This document shows positions 25,260 through 36,739 of a stretch of 64,000 bases of DNA, one piece after another. The notes below the pieces were generated by a model, which made no database searches, was not told the origin of the DNA, and was given only the letters and a program-made list of their open reading frames with translations. Origin of the DNA: Marasmius tenuissimus (taxonomy: Eukaryota; Basidiomycota; Agaricomycetes; Agaricales; Marasmiaceae); assembly GCA_029532415.1 (NCBI GenBank), contig JAQOTA010000053.1, forward strand, positions 4,774,001 to 4,838,000, read 5' to 3'. The first letter of the stretch is position 1, and every line of letters begins with the position of its first letter. The translations under genes and the position numbers were made by a program.

Positions 25260-26040
25260 TCCCTCCTCCATACACTCTTCGGACTGGGACTTTTCTCCTA
25301 AGCCCGTCTCGGCCAAATTAGATCGAAGTTTGGCTTTTATCTCCTCCGTCTTTATGCGTTGATACCGAGGTTCGAGCTAGGGCCTGGGCGTCGCAACCGT
25401 GCTCATTGGACGGCCCCGTAAGCGGAGGAAAACTGTTCAGTGTTCGTCTCTCGGCGAACTCTGAGCGCAGCGTGAGGTCCACTCGAATCCAGCAGTTTGG
25501 AAGCTCCGAGTCTACCGTCGGAAAAGAACGACCATGACGTCATCAATGGGTGTCGAGTAAGTTTCAGAAGAAGGGGTCGACGGCTCAGGCCTCAAACCCT
25601 TCAAAAACGGAAGGGAGTGATGATGATGTTGCAGTTCGAAGGCCAAGGGGAGGTGGAAGTTGTGACTCAAGCCCGCAATTGGATGCGTGCAGAGAATTAG
25701 GGGAGTAGAGAAAACAAGCTGACACTGAAGAAACGAATTGCACTGGAATGTGACCCAAGTGTCGCAGGAGGCCGGCCTACAAGTGCAGCGCCTCCGAATA
25801 TTAGAGGACCCGTATGCCGTACTTCAACCTCAGACTTACCGAGCGGAATCGTCCAAGAATCGAGTTCTTGCCAAGCTCTCCAATGGCGAGAAGGAAAAGA
25901 AAAAGTAGTAAGTTTGCAACGATGACCAGTCAGTCCAAGGAAAGGTCGTGGGCGGCAATGGCCACCGCAGTCACAGTTACTGTCACACCAATCGTTCCCG
26001 CTCCCAGACGGCTAAAGAGAAAAAGGACTTTAAGTGGCAA
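25260..26040. other. No recognisable gene
   Basis: Short plus-strand frames at 25497-25700 and 25814-26050 are Arg/Lys-rich and unlike any family I know. Nothing else seen before the tRNA relic at 26048. Confidence 0.4.
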
Positions 26041-26047
26041 TTCAGAT

Positions 26048-26140
26048 TAGCAGCAACTGGTTTCAATCAAGTGACCTTGGTGTTCTGTAAGGGCCACATA
26101 GGTCTTGTGTATATGGGTCCCGCGCGCTACCGCCGCCCAA
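26048..26140 (-). pseudogene. Initiator tRNA-Met relic (block I)
   Basis: On the plus strand the 3' end begins TAGCAGCAAC at 26048 and runs through altered T-arm and anticodon stem into GGGTCCCGCGCGCTACC, matching the intact genes at 38471 and 49792. Changes hit the T loop (TCAATC for TCGATC), the anticodon stem (CTTGG for CTCGG, GTCC for GCCC) and the D arm, and the 5' acceptor strand is lost. An intron-like insert is still visible. It lies about 175 bp downstream of the relic C gene end, the same arrangement as the other tRNA copies. Confidence 0.7.
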
Positions 26141-26310
26141 CGCAATCCTGTCCTTCATAAACATTGTAAGATAGATGTGGTAGATGATAGCAGTAGCAAT
26201 CCGATAGTCCGTTGAGAGAGAAAAGTGGAAGAGAAGGAAAGACAAAAGTTTATGTGATATGCAGTCCATTCAGAATCCAAAAGCCCAGAAAAAGCACCAG
26301 TAACAACATG

Positions 26311-28230
26311 TTAGTCCCTCGTGTGATCCCGAGGTAAATCCTCGACATGCACCCCCGACGCCTGCCCTTACCGTACTCCACTATCCTCGTGCCTCCGATA
26401 CGTTGTATTAACAACTTGCCGCTGCTTGCCATTCATCGATCTGTAATTGTCATTACTGCTCGACCCAGCAGCGGAATCAGCATAGGGGCCAAAATACGAG
26501 TGATGGGATGTAGATTCGACATTGGGTAGGGAGAGTGTAACGACAGAGCCTAAGTGTGATTGGTTATGTCGTGAGTGTTGTCTACTCCCCGACCCTGACC
26601 CCGATGCACCACTAAGGAGGGTAACAGAAGCCGACGATGTGGACATGTTGGAGTATCGTAGACTCTGTATCTCCGGTGGATACGACGTTGTACTCGTTCT
26701 TCCCCCGGCTGACCCAGCCCCAGCCACTGCGGTCTCCCAAGGCGTCACAGGATTCACATACGGCCGGATCTCTTCCTCCGGAACGAAAGGCATCATAGCC
26801 GCGTATGTATGCCCACCACCTGTAGACATACTCGGCCCCCCAGCACCGTACCAAGGTGAATCTGTGACACCTTCCCTCTCCATTGCTTCAAGAAGAATCA
26901 TACCGCCAATCTGAGTAAAACGAGGTCCACTCCACCAAACGCGATGCCCAAAATCACTCCCATCGGCGGTTTTCTTTACCAGATGACGTCGAAACCATCC
27001 CCACCGGTGTAACAAGGAAATAATCTACGGCCAACCACTGAATCGGCAGTTTATCCGAGCCGTAGACACCCTCGTACGTTGTCGCCAGTTTGTGTTCGTT
27101 GTCCCACGATAGACCAGACGCGTTGAATCTGCCGCTTGGCCATTCGACATTGACTTGTGTGCTTTACGGGACATGTGTCCCAGCTCACAGAGGTTGTTAT
27201 GTGCCGCTCGGTTGATATCGTCAGATGGTAACGTGTCGATGGAACCTGTCCATGTGGGCGATGTTCGGTTGTTTCAGATGTCTTATGCACTCGGACGAGG
27301 ATGTAGTCGCCTAGTCGAGGGGTTAGTGTGTATAGAAAACAAAAAAGACGAGATAGACGCACCTTCGAAATCAAACTCGAACCAAGCCCCTTCCTTCGTC
27401 GTCGTCCCATGTATTGTATGGTTGAGTGGGGCGTGATAACAATGTTTATCTTTGAATGCTTTCATACCAAGGGCTGTCGAGAGGTCAATCGTTTAAATCG
27501 GAAGAACGAATTTGTGGGTGGAGATTGTCGAGAGTGGCCAGTTTCGAAGCGATGTATCAGAGGCGTGTTGGATGGAAGGACAGCTTTGCCTACTTTGTGA
27601 GGCAGAATTCCGGTAGGGTGAAAGTTCACGTTCAGTCTTTGAGATGGTGGGCCATGTGTGATGACGGAACATTGCAGAACGGTATATTGTGTTGTGTGGG
27701 ACCCACGTCAGTTCACTCGCTATGCCGCCGGCAAAAATTTTGCAGGTCAATAATCGTAATCTTGCTTTTTTCTTCATGTACAGAGACCGTCGCACATATG
27801 AAGACCTCCCAATCACAAGTGTACCTTCGTTCATTGTGGTGGCGGACGTACCGTGGGCACTGAGCTCTGGGAAGCAGCAGCTCAACGCTGTTTTTTTCTT
27901 GGGCTTTGACTCGATCTCTTTCCTCGTCTCCTCATCTCTCGACACCTCTCCCCAATACACGTGCCTCGACCCAGTACCCGCAAAACACGCACTCAAACCA
28001 TGCCATCCCACCTGAGATATCTCATAAGTTTCCGACGAAGACCACCTTCACTGCATGATACCCCCAAACCAGTTACTCAAAGGCCGACAATTTTACGCTC
28101 GACATTGATACAAAATGACTTGAAGACCAACGCCAATATAGGTCTTCCCTCAGTCGTATGGTGGATGAACGGAGGGGGTTGGCTTGAGATGGGTGTCGAG
28201 GGAATAGGGTTTTGCATGAATTCAATCATT
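26311..28230 (-). pseudogene. Relic C of the single-pass membrane protein family
   Basis: The cytoplasmic tail is nearly complete in one frame (26368-27015). It holds GGGHTYAAMMPFVPEEE, NPVTPWETAVAGAG, TSYPPE, SNMSTSSAS, RQHSRHNQS, SHHSYFGPYADSAAGSSSND and VVNTTYRRHEDSGVR. The codon after GVR is TAA where the intact gene has Tyr, but reading on gives VEDLPRDHTRD and the family stop at about 26311. Upstream, the transmembrane helix is destroyed by frameshifts. The juxtamembrane and ectodomain parts survive only as fragments up to about 28230. It sits upstream of the tRNA relic at 26048. Confidence 0.7.
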
Positions 28231-28239
28231 TAACGACTA

Positions 28240-28868
28240 CATCTTCGTCTACGACATCCAAAACGGCTAAACCTCCCTAACAAGGGCACGGCTCCCTACT
28301 ATCTTCGACAATGAACATAGGCTTGCTACGACAATCGAAGGATCTACAATTTCAGGGAACCCTCCATCTAACAGCTGGTCGTCGGTCACCTCCTCTGTGT
28401 AGGAGTCACTTTGATAGAGGCTGAACTTGTTGCGATCGAACTGGGTATGTAGGTCGGAATACTCAACATCAGCGTCCCTCTCGATACACCGAGTCCATCG
28501 TCGTGCCGTACAGTTTCCTCTAACTCAGACTGCTGACAAAAAACTCATACTCGACGCATCTCGTGAAGGAATGGAGCTCTATTAGCAGATGATGTATACA
28601 GTATATGCGGGTGAGTGAGTGGTATAGTCATGTTCTGGCGGCCTGAGCGCTAACTCCTGAACTGAACACAGTGGGAACGAATGTCTCCATATCCACCTAA
28701 ACGCAAGAGTAGGAAAACAAGCCGAGCCATCCATATCATTACGAGGATGAACGAGAGTAGGCAGAGAAGAAACAGAGGTCATAAAGCCAGTCGCGGCGGG
28801 GTTGAAGGGTGCACACGAAAATTTGTAGCAAGAATCCAGGGACCTTAAATACAACATGGATCATTGTA
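28240..28868. other. No recognisable gene
   Basis: Junction between relic C and the next intact gene. The minus-strand frame at 28582-28857 has no splice or family support; part of this stretch is probably the 3' region of the downstream-reading gene at 28869. Confidence 0.35.
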
Positions 28869-30512
28869 TCAAACTCCCACTGGCTTCTCTTCCGACGACG
28901 GAGAAGAGTCACCATCTACCGTGACATGAATACGACCTCGCATATCAATGGTAGTCTGTTTGGCGGCGGTAGACTCAGACTGTTGCCCATCCTCCCGTCC
29001 TTCAGCGAACTGTAACGTTGTCATCATTTGCTGGACGCTATCCACGGATTTGCGGTATGCCACTCGGACAATAACCAATGTGGGAGCGAGGCCCTGAAAA
29101 TTGGAACGGAATGACAAGGTCAGGTTCTGGCTGCGAAGCTTTGTGAAGGTAACTTACAGACATTGGAACCACCACAACGGTGGGATTGAAGGGTTCCAGT
29201 CCATTTGTAGCACCTTGCGATAAGAATTCGTAAATCGCATAGCCGATCAGGGTGGCTGCGTATAGAAATCCAGACTCGAGTCTGACGTTCTCTGGGTGAG
29301 TACAAGAGATATTGAGGTTGTGTCGTGAAAGAAAACGCACATGATAGACACGATGGCCGTGTATGTCGTATTTGCTGACTGGCCCATGGTCTTTCGCGCT
29401 CGACGGGTTATCCACCAAATTCGGCCCCCTAGATGTGATGATTTCCGATACACCGTTCTGAACTGATACGAAGGGTATTCTTAGTTGTACGTACCTGTCA
29501 TGAACGCCAACACCAGCTGGAAAAAGGCGATGGCTACCAATGTTGCGTGGTCGATTGAAAAGGCTTTCGCCGTGATGAATCCCCCTGAAGGGTTGCTAAG
29601 TCCAACAGCATCTGCGACGATGCATCCCAGATCTATACCTATGGGTGGTCACTGGTATTAGTACCAGAGTTTTGAACGGCGTAGAATATTTGTAGAGGGG
29701 GTTACCGTTCAGAACAAAGGCAACGAAGACAAGTGGGCAAAGGACGAGCTTGTTAGAGTTCCAAATGACATAGCAACGGTGGATCTGGAGGAAACATTAA
29801 CTCTCCCCAGAAATAAGACCCCACAGTTGGCGACGAACCAGCATCGTATCAGCAATTACACTGTAGGAACGGGGGGTTCGTGAGCGGCGATTCGAGGAGG
29901 TCAAGTGTGCATGTCTACTTCATGAAGTTCGAAATCATAGAGACCGTCGTACTGTTCGGGAAATGATATGATATTACGATGATATGATATTACAATGTTG
30001 ATGAGCGGCCAAATCTGGGCTGAAGCAATCATGGTGTACTCACCTCCAAGCAATCTTCCCAAAATCTCCGAACAAAAATGTGGCGAAAGGGCTGTAATCC
30101 TTGGTTGACGCAGCACCAAACTGGATACTTGCTTCACGGGAGTATTCCCAAGCATTCAAGCCGGCGTAGACAGTTATGAGCACAAGGAGAGCTATGGTGC
30201 AAGGTAGATACAATTTGGATGCACCACCATGTCCACCACGGCGGACTAGCAGAATGCGAATGGCCAATCCAGATATCACAACGTGAATGCCTGTGGGTGG
30301 GTCGTGACTCAATGGGTGAGTCCTCCGAGAAGAAGAGGGCCTCAGACCGTATAGGAAGAAAAGCACCTGTGCGATGTGCATGTGAAGATCAGGTATCGTC
30401 AAAACGTTTGTTAGATCAAACTCACCGTGAGGGTAGAAACCGGTCGAGTGACGATTTGATCGACTTTGAGGTAAGGCGCTAGAAGCTCTTTGAGTTCATC
30501 GTTGGACGACAT
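28869..30512 (-). CDS. Serpentine membrane protein (344 aa, 9 exons)
   Basis: Complete gene. Exons 30426-30512, 30348-30366, 30044-30290, 29839-29860, 29706-29784, 29495-29638, 29341-29428, 29158-29281 and 28869-29093 sum to 1035 nt in phase. The protein starts MSSNDELKELLAPYLKVDQ. It has about seven hydrophobic segments, with landmarks FGDFGKIAWR, DTMLIHRCYVIWNSNKLVL, SIDHATLVAIAFFQLVLAF, ILESGFLYAATLI and GLAPTLVIVRVAYRKS. The Ser/Glu-rich tail ends EEKPVGV. This pattern matches a large agaricomycete family of uncharacterised multi-pass proteins, unrelated in sequence to the array at 1-15 kb. The intron between exons 3 and 4 is unusually long (183 nt) and holds a tandem ATGATATGATATTAC repeat. 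Role unknown; membrane location inferred from hydrophobicity. Confidence 0.85.
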
Positions 30513-31380
30513 CGAAAAATCCGAAGAACGAGTAGATAGTGAATTGAGAACAAGAAGGCCTGAGCGATGATCCAAGGTTACTGACTAGGTCATTTATAAC
30601 ACCCACCAGCATCCAAGAATGTAGAAAGGTACAAGAGGCCTATTTTTGCGAAATCATACTCACGGCGATGCGCAATATGACCCGATTAGGTTGACACAAA
30701 TCTGGTATTCAGTGAAGTCCATGATCATCTTGATAAACTTAAAGCAGTGATGTAACAAAATAGCTTCACAAGTGCAGTTAGTGCTCCTTAGTTGACGAAG
30801 AAAGTTCAGTGTAACGCGTATCTTGGAAAGAATCGTCAAATTTGGAGGGACGACAGCTTCCGCGACCATTGCGAGGGCGTCGGGGATCCAAACCCATTCC
30901 CTTGCTCCCGCTCCGAAGCAGCGACCATACCCACACTGACAGTGATCTCATTAGAACGGTTGGGGCGAGATCGAACGTCGTTTCAGCAAGCCCTAGTGTA
31001 AGTCCAAAAGTGCTCTTATCGTTCCTTCGACCTCAGAATGCTGAAAGCAGGAGGGTCAGTGTGAAAGCAATTGTTCTCCCATGGGTGAACCCCGGAAGGA
31101 AATATATGGATCTATAAGGAGTGATAAGAACCGCCTGTTTCTGTGCCGAAATCAGAGAATACTGATATCAAGAAACATCATCTGCAGTATGCGGGAGCAG
31201 TCAGTACTCGGTTGCTTCGTGATTCAGAGAAACCGACTGGCCTTTCACACTTCCACGATAACTTATGTCGTCGATGTTGTGTACTATTATCTACCGCGTC
31301 TCACGACCTCCAAATCACCGCGAAACTGAAAACCCGCCGTGCTAGCTGTCGACGTGTCCAGGGTCAGGCCATCCTAAATC
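30513..31380. other. Upstream region; no recognisable gene
   Basis: Contains the promoter side of the gene starting at 30512. A short minus-strand frame at 30660-30869 ends at a possible GT donor but cannot be joined to anything. Nothing else seen. Confidence 0.35.
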
Positions 31381-31389
31381 TGGGGAGAT

Positions 31390-31880
31390 TCGCCCATTCT
31401 CTAGGCTGGATGTATACTCGACACCAGCACCTTCGCAACCACTCGTGCCTTGCGGTGGTTGATCGACTGAAATCATCAACTCAACCGTCCAGTCGTAGCT
31501 GCTGGTTCGGGCCTCGGCTGAATATGGCGCATGGGTGTGTGTCCTGGGGAAAATACAGACATTAAGTTGTTTGTACAATGCAAGTCCGGCGTCACAGCAC
31601 CACCCACCAAATGCGATTCCTGGGACCATCCCTGCCGATGGGTTCTTCTTGCCAGAAGACGACGCCATCCCCACGAGAAAATAGCTAATGTCAAGCGATT
31701 GAGTCGGTTCTTGACTCGCGTTTGCACATTCCCTCGATTGTAACAGCGAGTTCGTGTTCATTATTCCCCGATAGATCCGACACGTTGAATAACAGTTGGT
31801 TTTGGCAATCCGCTCGAGAACCATTTGCCATTTTGAGGAGCGAGTATAAAACAGCTTCAAGGAATAGCGTTCTCACGTAC
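31390..31880 (-). pseudogene. Relic H of the single-pass membrane protein family
   Basis: The minus-strand frame includes DISYFLVGMASSSGKKNPSA followed by PGIAFGG. The intact gene has IDYFLVTPVGMVSTPSGKSK and ILGAAFGG at the same place. An upstream part resembles HELAITYEG by position only. The helix and tail are lost. It is the most diverged member and has no tRNA next to it. Confidence 0.5.
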
Positions 31881-31889
31881 CAATTATGA

Positions 31890-32690
31890 TCCTAGAAGTA
31901 GGAGACGGGCCATTTGACTCGAACGTGCGAGAGTCTTGACCGGGTACCAGCATCGGCTGGAGGCCTTGTATTAATGTTACAAGTCCATAGCACGCTTTGC
32001 TGACCATTGCTCTATTGCACTATCTCCTTCGAGGATGACCCTGGTACTGAGGACCCCCTGAGGGATTTATTGAGAAGCTTTTTTCGGTGACAAGAACGCA
32101 TGCCGAAAACAACTAGGCATAACTACGCAGAAGCCAAGTCGGTGATGTTTCATCGTGCTGACTTGGATGCTTCTACCTAAGCATGGACACTGCTTCTGAG
32201 AGAGAACACTTGGGGGTGGGATATTGATTTTATCATCGACACGTCCCTGTAGGCTGTCGTGGATGATGGTAGTGAGCGGAAAACAAGCATGCACGGGCGT
32301 TCCGGTTCCCGGAGGAGGATCAACAAGGATCAATAACTCGTGACGTCGACAACTGAAGACAACGTGACCTTCCTCTTCTCTCCCCACTGTTCCACAGGCT
32401 CGCACCTTTTCGCTGAAGTCACGAATATCTACCTGGCATAGAGTCGATAACGACCACTTATCACTAAAATCACTAGCACTCCAATCTCTCCCCACCAACA
32501 TCGAACTCTCATGCGCTCTATCAATGGTCGTTGCACTGGTTCACCTATCGCCCGCCCGAATCCGCCGCCCTTACTTGGCTCTAAATTGATTATTGGCCTC
32601 CTTTAGACATTGTTCAAACTTCACAGTCTTTCTCAGCTCTACTTTATCACAACTCATACCACTTGCCTCTCGTCAGCTTCTCTCAGATAC
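31890..32690. other. Unassigned; minus-strand open frame 32067-32501
   Basis: A 144-codon minus-strand frame starting at the ATG at 32501 reads MLVGRDWSASDFSDKW and continues without a recognisable domain. No splice sites or paralogue support it, so I leave it unassigned. Confidence 0.25.
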
Positions 32691-32698
32691 GCGGCGAT

Positions 32699-33144
32699 AT
32701 GCCAGGTACTGACTGGGGACTATACGACTCGTACTCGCGAAAGACCCCACCACGCAGCTCCAGATCGAGCAATCAGATATATACATCGCCGGTACTACTT
32801 GTCTTTCACGACCAAGTACCGGGGAATCTTCCAAACCGCCAAGTTGACAATCTAGAGAGACAGTCATGGTCAAACACTTCCATTTCGACGGACGTCAGAC
32901 TTCCTCGGTCTCTTGGGAACACGGTCTTCCGGGCGTGTGTCGGAGGTGGAGATCTTGAACAGCTACCCGGGCTCTGGTATCTACAGTCCGTTCATATATG
33001 CCCTTCGACCTTCGTTCAATACTAACATCTGACAGGTCGCTCTGGGTCTGCCTTCGTTATCAACGAAGCCATGACGCTGACACAAGAATGTTTCAACCGC
33101 GGTTCGAAGCGACGGAGGGGAGCGCTCGATCCAAAGACGTCTAG
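32699..33144 (+). CDS. Hypothetical two-exon gene (128 aa)
   Basis: Exon 1 is 32699-32976, starting MPGTDWGLYDSYS. A GTATCT donor and a textbook branch point plus acceptor (ACTAACATCTGACAG) define the intron. Exon 2 is 33036-33144 and ends TAG. Phases agree and give a 128-residue Ser/Arg-rich protein without helices or motifs I know. The strong branch point is the main support. The first exon could extend upstream if there is another intron. Low certainty. Confidence 0.4.
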
Positions 33145-33149
33145 AAGGA

Positions 33150-33905
33150 GGTTGTAGGGTACACAAAAGGAGCGGCAAGGTAAGATTGGGTCGGTCATAA
33201 AACGTAAGGTGTAAGATAGCCTCGTACTACGGTAAGAGAACGCATATATGTTATAGATGGCCGAATACACGAGCACCGGGCCTGTAGAACATGAATCTTC
33301 TATGGATAATCGAAGCATCCAAAAGCAAAAAGAGAACGACGGAAAAGAAGTACAGGGCCCAAGCCTCAGGCTGAAAGAGTAACCTGGGCGACTCAACCAC
33401 AAGTTAAAATAACGGCGTCGGTCAGTACCAAAACAAAGAAGAACCGCCGCGCTGCCATCAAACAAGGGTTGTTGACATTGGTCACCACAACCATGCAAGC
33501 TAGTCCTGGCCAAAGACTCGTACCAGATACCTTCAATCGAAGGGCATACGATGATGATGTGCACCATGGGCCGTTAGCCCCCGGGCACAATCTGACAATC
33601 TGGGAACAAACAGCGGGCGGACAGCCCCTATTCAGTTTCAGGCGGTTCAAGAGACGGAAACGCACGAGAAGCAAGCCACATAGCGACCATATCGAGCCTG
33701 AAAGACGATGGCGGAGTCCACAAGTATACACGGAGGAAGCTGACCACAGGAGGAGGAATTCCGAGTCGGAAGGAGTGCATAAAATAATCCGAACGCCCGA
33801 GTAACTCCATATTGTAGGAAACGTAGTTCCGTGCCTACACGGCTAAGAACGACGCACGCTTTGAGACAAGCCATGAGTATGACGACAGGAAAGGGGTGCA
33901 GACAT
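33150..33905. other. Unassigned; plus-strand open frame 33469-33804
   Basis: A 111-codon plus-strand frame contains a basic FRRFKRRKRTRSKPH stretch. The longer minus-strand frame at 33022-33567 covers the complement of the two-exon gene and looks like a shadow. Neither can be assigned. Confidence 0.25.
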
Positions 33906-33911
33906 AATAAC

Positions 33912-35129
33912 TCACATTGACATGATAAAGGAGGCTGTGACTAGTATTGCTAGCACGCAGATTTCAACGCAGCATCTTCCAGAAAAGAGATCCTCGACGC
34001 TCGATGAGCCATCTGGTGAGCCGGAATCTGGAAGTGTTGCTGACGGCTCGTCACTGGGGTACGACTCGGAGTGGGAACCTTTGGGAGGTAAGATCCGTGA
34101 GGCAACCGAGTCGTCGCTGATGGTGTGGGTGGGTGGTCGACCTTGGATGGGCGTCTCTTCGTCGCCAATTTGCCGATAAGGTTCCAGGGGTAGGGAGACT
34201 GGAAGATTCGCATGAGGTTTGTCGGGGTTCATCATCAACTGATGACCAGGAACTCACCAGATGCACTGCCTTGTTCCATGTGACTCTGAGACAACTGGGG
34301 TGAAGCGCCAGTGGCAATGGGGATGGGGTCCATGTTGGTAGTCAAAGCCATTTGTAACGCCATGGTTAGAAGCATTGGTAAGTTTTGACAATTGGCAGGG
34401 CGAGTTTGGGGAGGAGCTAAAAGCCGTTGTTGGCATAGTACCATAATGATGAACATATTTTTTTCCGACCTGATATACCCCGCCCATGGTTGAACGTATC
34501 TCTTGAGGCTTGCCCAACGGAGCTGCGAGTGTATACATCTCCGTTGTGAATGCGATTGATATTGATTGATGCTGGTCCTGGGCCGGCGGCACTACCGGTA
34601 GGCTGACGCGTCCTCTTCTCGGAGTTCTCTTCAACCTTATGGGCTAGTGAGTCCCTCTTGTCCTTCATAGAGGGGGAAATGAACTTGAGTGTTTGAGCCA
34701 GACAATCGAACCGGAGCTCACCTTGACTGGGCCTTTCGAGCTCTTCTCCGGCTCTGGCTCTTCACCCACGGGCAGCGTTCCTTGCACTTCTGATTCCAGC
34801 AGCGCCGCTGGACCAGTACCAGTCTTATCCTTGCGAGCGCAGATTGAGTCCCGAGTCCTGTGGGATTGAGCGGTTGCTTTCCCTGCCTCATAAGCTAAGG
34901 CCGTAGGCGAACCAAGGTTATCTGGCATTCCCTTTCCGTCCTCACTCGTCTGAATGCACTGATCAGAGGTTTTGCAGTGCAAGTCGTCTCTTGGATACAT
35001 GTATCTCACGATTTCCTTTCGTTTGAGCCAACTGATGAAGGGCGCGCGATGTTGGGGGGGATAAAGTGGGCAAGGTGATGGGAAATGTCGAACCCGAGAG
35101 CTTCCCCGTCTGCGACCTTTATAGCTCAT
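33912..35129 (-). CDS. Tail-anchored membrane protein, unknown function (348 aa, 4 exons)
   Basis: Exons 34722-35129, 34470-34662, 34258-34416 and 33912-34198 sum to 1047 nt in phase. The start at 35129 gives MSYKGRRRGSSRVRHF; an internal Met before YPRDDLHCKTSDQC is an alternative. The body is polar and low in complexity, rich in Ser, Pro, Thr, Gly, Lys and Glu. The only hydrophobic segment is at the extreme C-terminus: a Cys-Cys pair, then EICVLAILVTASFIMSM and stop. That is the layout of a tail-anchored protein facing the cytosol, anchored in the ER, mitochondrial or other membrane. No domain recognised. It is single copy in the window, unlike most neighbours. Confidence 0.65.
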
Positions 35130-36285
35130 TCTTCAATTGTATCGGAGTCGCCTATATACCAAACTGAGTGATAGATCGTATGATTACATTTAGATCGGAT
35201 CTGGACGGGCTCACTGGGCGAACGCGAACGGAGATGAACGTGGATGGCGGGTAATCGGAAACCTCAGGTTTCCGTGCAATCCTGAGAGATTTTCGTCATT
35301 ATGATGTCCTCAACGCAGTTGAAGGCATTCAGGTCCAGGTGAAATTTTGACCTCTGCTCGCCAGTGTCTTACCAATGTCCCTGCTCTTCAACCAAAAGCC
35401 GGGATCAGTCCCTGAAAACACCTAATTATGGCAGATGAACAGATCGGTTTGGCACTGTGTGCAACGAGCAAAACATCGAACGGGAGGTCCCAAAGGTAAG
35501 CTGACGTTGGTTTTTCATTCATAGACTGAATCGATACCGTTGGAATAGAGAGCGAATGCTCCAAGTTCATGGTCCCGAGCCCCGCTTGTTGCTATATGAA
35601 TCTATCTCCTTTGTTATTATGTGCACTTCCGGTTGACCGCAGACTTTGAAGGGTTTCCTAAGCAGCTTTTGGGCCAGTGAGCAAGAACTCAAAGGCGAGC
35701 CGGAGACAAATAAGAGGTACCGTGTTGATTATGTTCCCCATTCCGCAGGACTGAACGATCTTCGATGTGTATGAACCCTGTTTCTGTGAGAGATTCCCTT
35801 TGAAGATCCTTAGCACGGAAACTTCGGGTTGCACGTGGTGGTACCTGGGGAAAATTTGAACTGGGGAAATGAGCGCGATGCGTAATGAATCGATAACTAG
35901 GAGGATCGATATCATAGATCAAATCAATTATCAATATTGGCGCTCCCGTTATCATCAATCAATCAATCGTCCAATCCACATCTCAACCCAGCTCATTCCC
36001 TCCAGGGTACTCCAGGTCCAGCTGTGACGACGACATTTCCTGTTTCCTTCTTGATCATCGAGTATGCTACTCGCAATACACAGCTCGAGGAACTTTGTCA
36101 GTACTATTCGACAAAGATTGGGTTACAGATACCCTCATCGAGTGATTCCAGTCATTGATGATACTCACCATCAAATCTGCTACCTAAAGCCTCGGGATCC
36201 AACGGTCGACACTTGACATCGCTATAGATTACCATTCTGGGGTCGGGTTATCAAGGAGCACCAGTACGAACGAGACACTGATGAC
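35130..36285. other. No recognisable gene
   Basis: The minus-strand frame at 35658-35915 contains two hydrophobic stretches and may be a remnant of a multi-pass protein, but it has no splice or family support. Nothing else seen before the MITE. Confidence 0.35.
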
Positions 36286-36293
36286 ATCAGGAC

Positions 36294-36727
36294 AGGACCC
36301 CCGGCATTCCTCCCAAATGTTAGATCCAAAATTCGTCCGGATGGGGCTTTTTTGGCCGAACCAAAAACCGGGACCACCAGGAGTTTTTGGCCGAACCGGG
36401 AGGAGGCCTTGCCCATGCAGGGTCAAAAAACCGTCCAGACACCCTCCCCAAAGATGCAAAATGCGCTTTTGGCTCCCAATACCACTTCATTTCAGTCTCC
36501 TCTGGCCTAATTCATACTGCACCAGCATCGAGAAATCCCTCCTTCAGAATTCGACAATCTCAAACTCGGTCATGAGCTTGGTTCTGCACCCTATTTGGCC
36601 GAACACCAGATCCGGCCTTCGCCTTTGGCGGTCATTTTGGCCGAACCAAATTCAGGCCCCCCCAGGATTTTTGCCCCCATTTTGGCCGAACCAGGACCTA
36701 TCAATTGGGTGAAATGCCGGGGGTCCT
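36294..36727. mobile_element. 434-bp MITE with 8-bp target-site duplication
   Basis: The ends are perfect 15-bp inverted repeats: AGGACCCCCGGCATT at 36294-36308 and its complement at 36713-36727; similarity continues imperfectly to about 30 bp. The element is flanked by direct 8-bp copies of ATCAGGAC at 36286-36293 and 36728-36735. Inside, a TTTTGGCCGAACC-type motif recurs five times, at about 36348, 36383, 36592, 36634 and 36678, all in one orientation. There is no credible coding sequence; a plus-strand frame across it just translates the repeat. An 8-bp duplication fits hAT-like elements but also some other superfamilies. Non-autonomous. Confidence 0.85.
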
Positions 36728-36739
36728 ATCAGGACCGCC

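Larger units (their letters stand above)
19180..28250. repeat. Segmental duplication, block I
   Basis: Block I is collinear with block II (about 42360-50241) in the same orientation. Matching landmarks are: GACGGAGTCGTAACAT at 19188 and 42375; GGAGCGAGGTATAAT at 20930 and a diverged copy near 42505; the proline-rich gene at 21027-22295 and 44301-45598; a decayed gene around 24.0-24.7 and 47.2-48.1 kb; and initiator tRNA sequence at 26048 and 48554. The blocks differ by independent transposon insertions and small indels. Edges are judged by eye. Confidence 0.55.

Noticed and set aside
29966..29996. Tandem ATGATATGATATTAC as a satellite
   Set aside because: Only two units, located inside an intron; reported only as an intron oddity.
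33022..33567. 181-codon minus-strand frame
   Set aside because: Overlaps the complement of the two-exon plus-strand gene, is Cys/Ser/Phe-rich without pattern, and has no splice or family support.
36281..36712. 143-codon plus-strand frame with repeated FWPNQ
   Set aside because: It lies almost wholly inside the MITE and merely translates its repeated TTGGCCGAACC motif.
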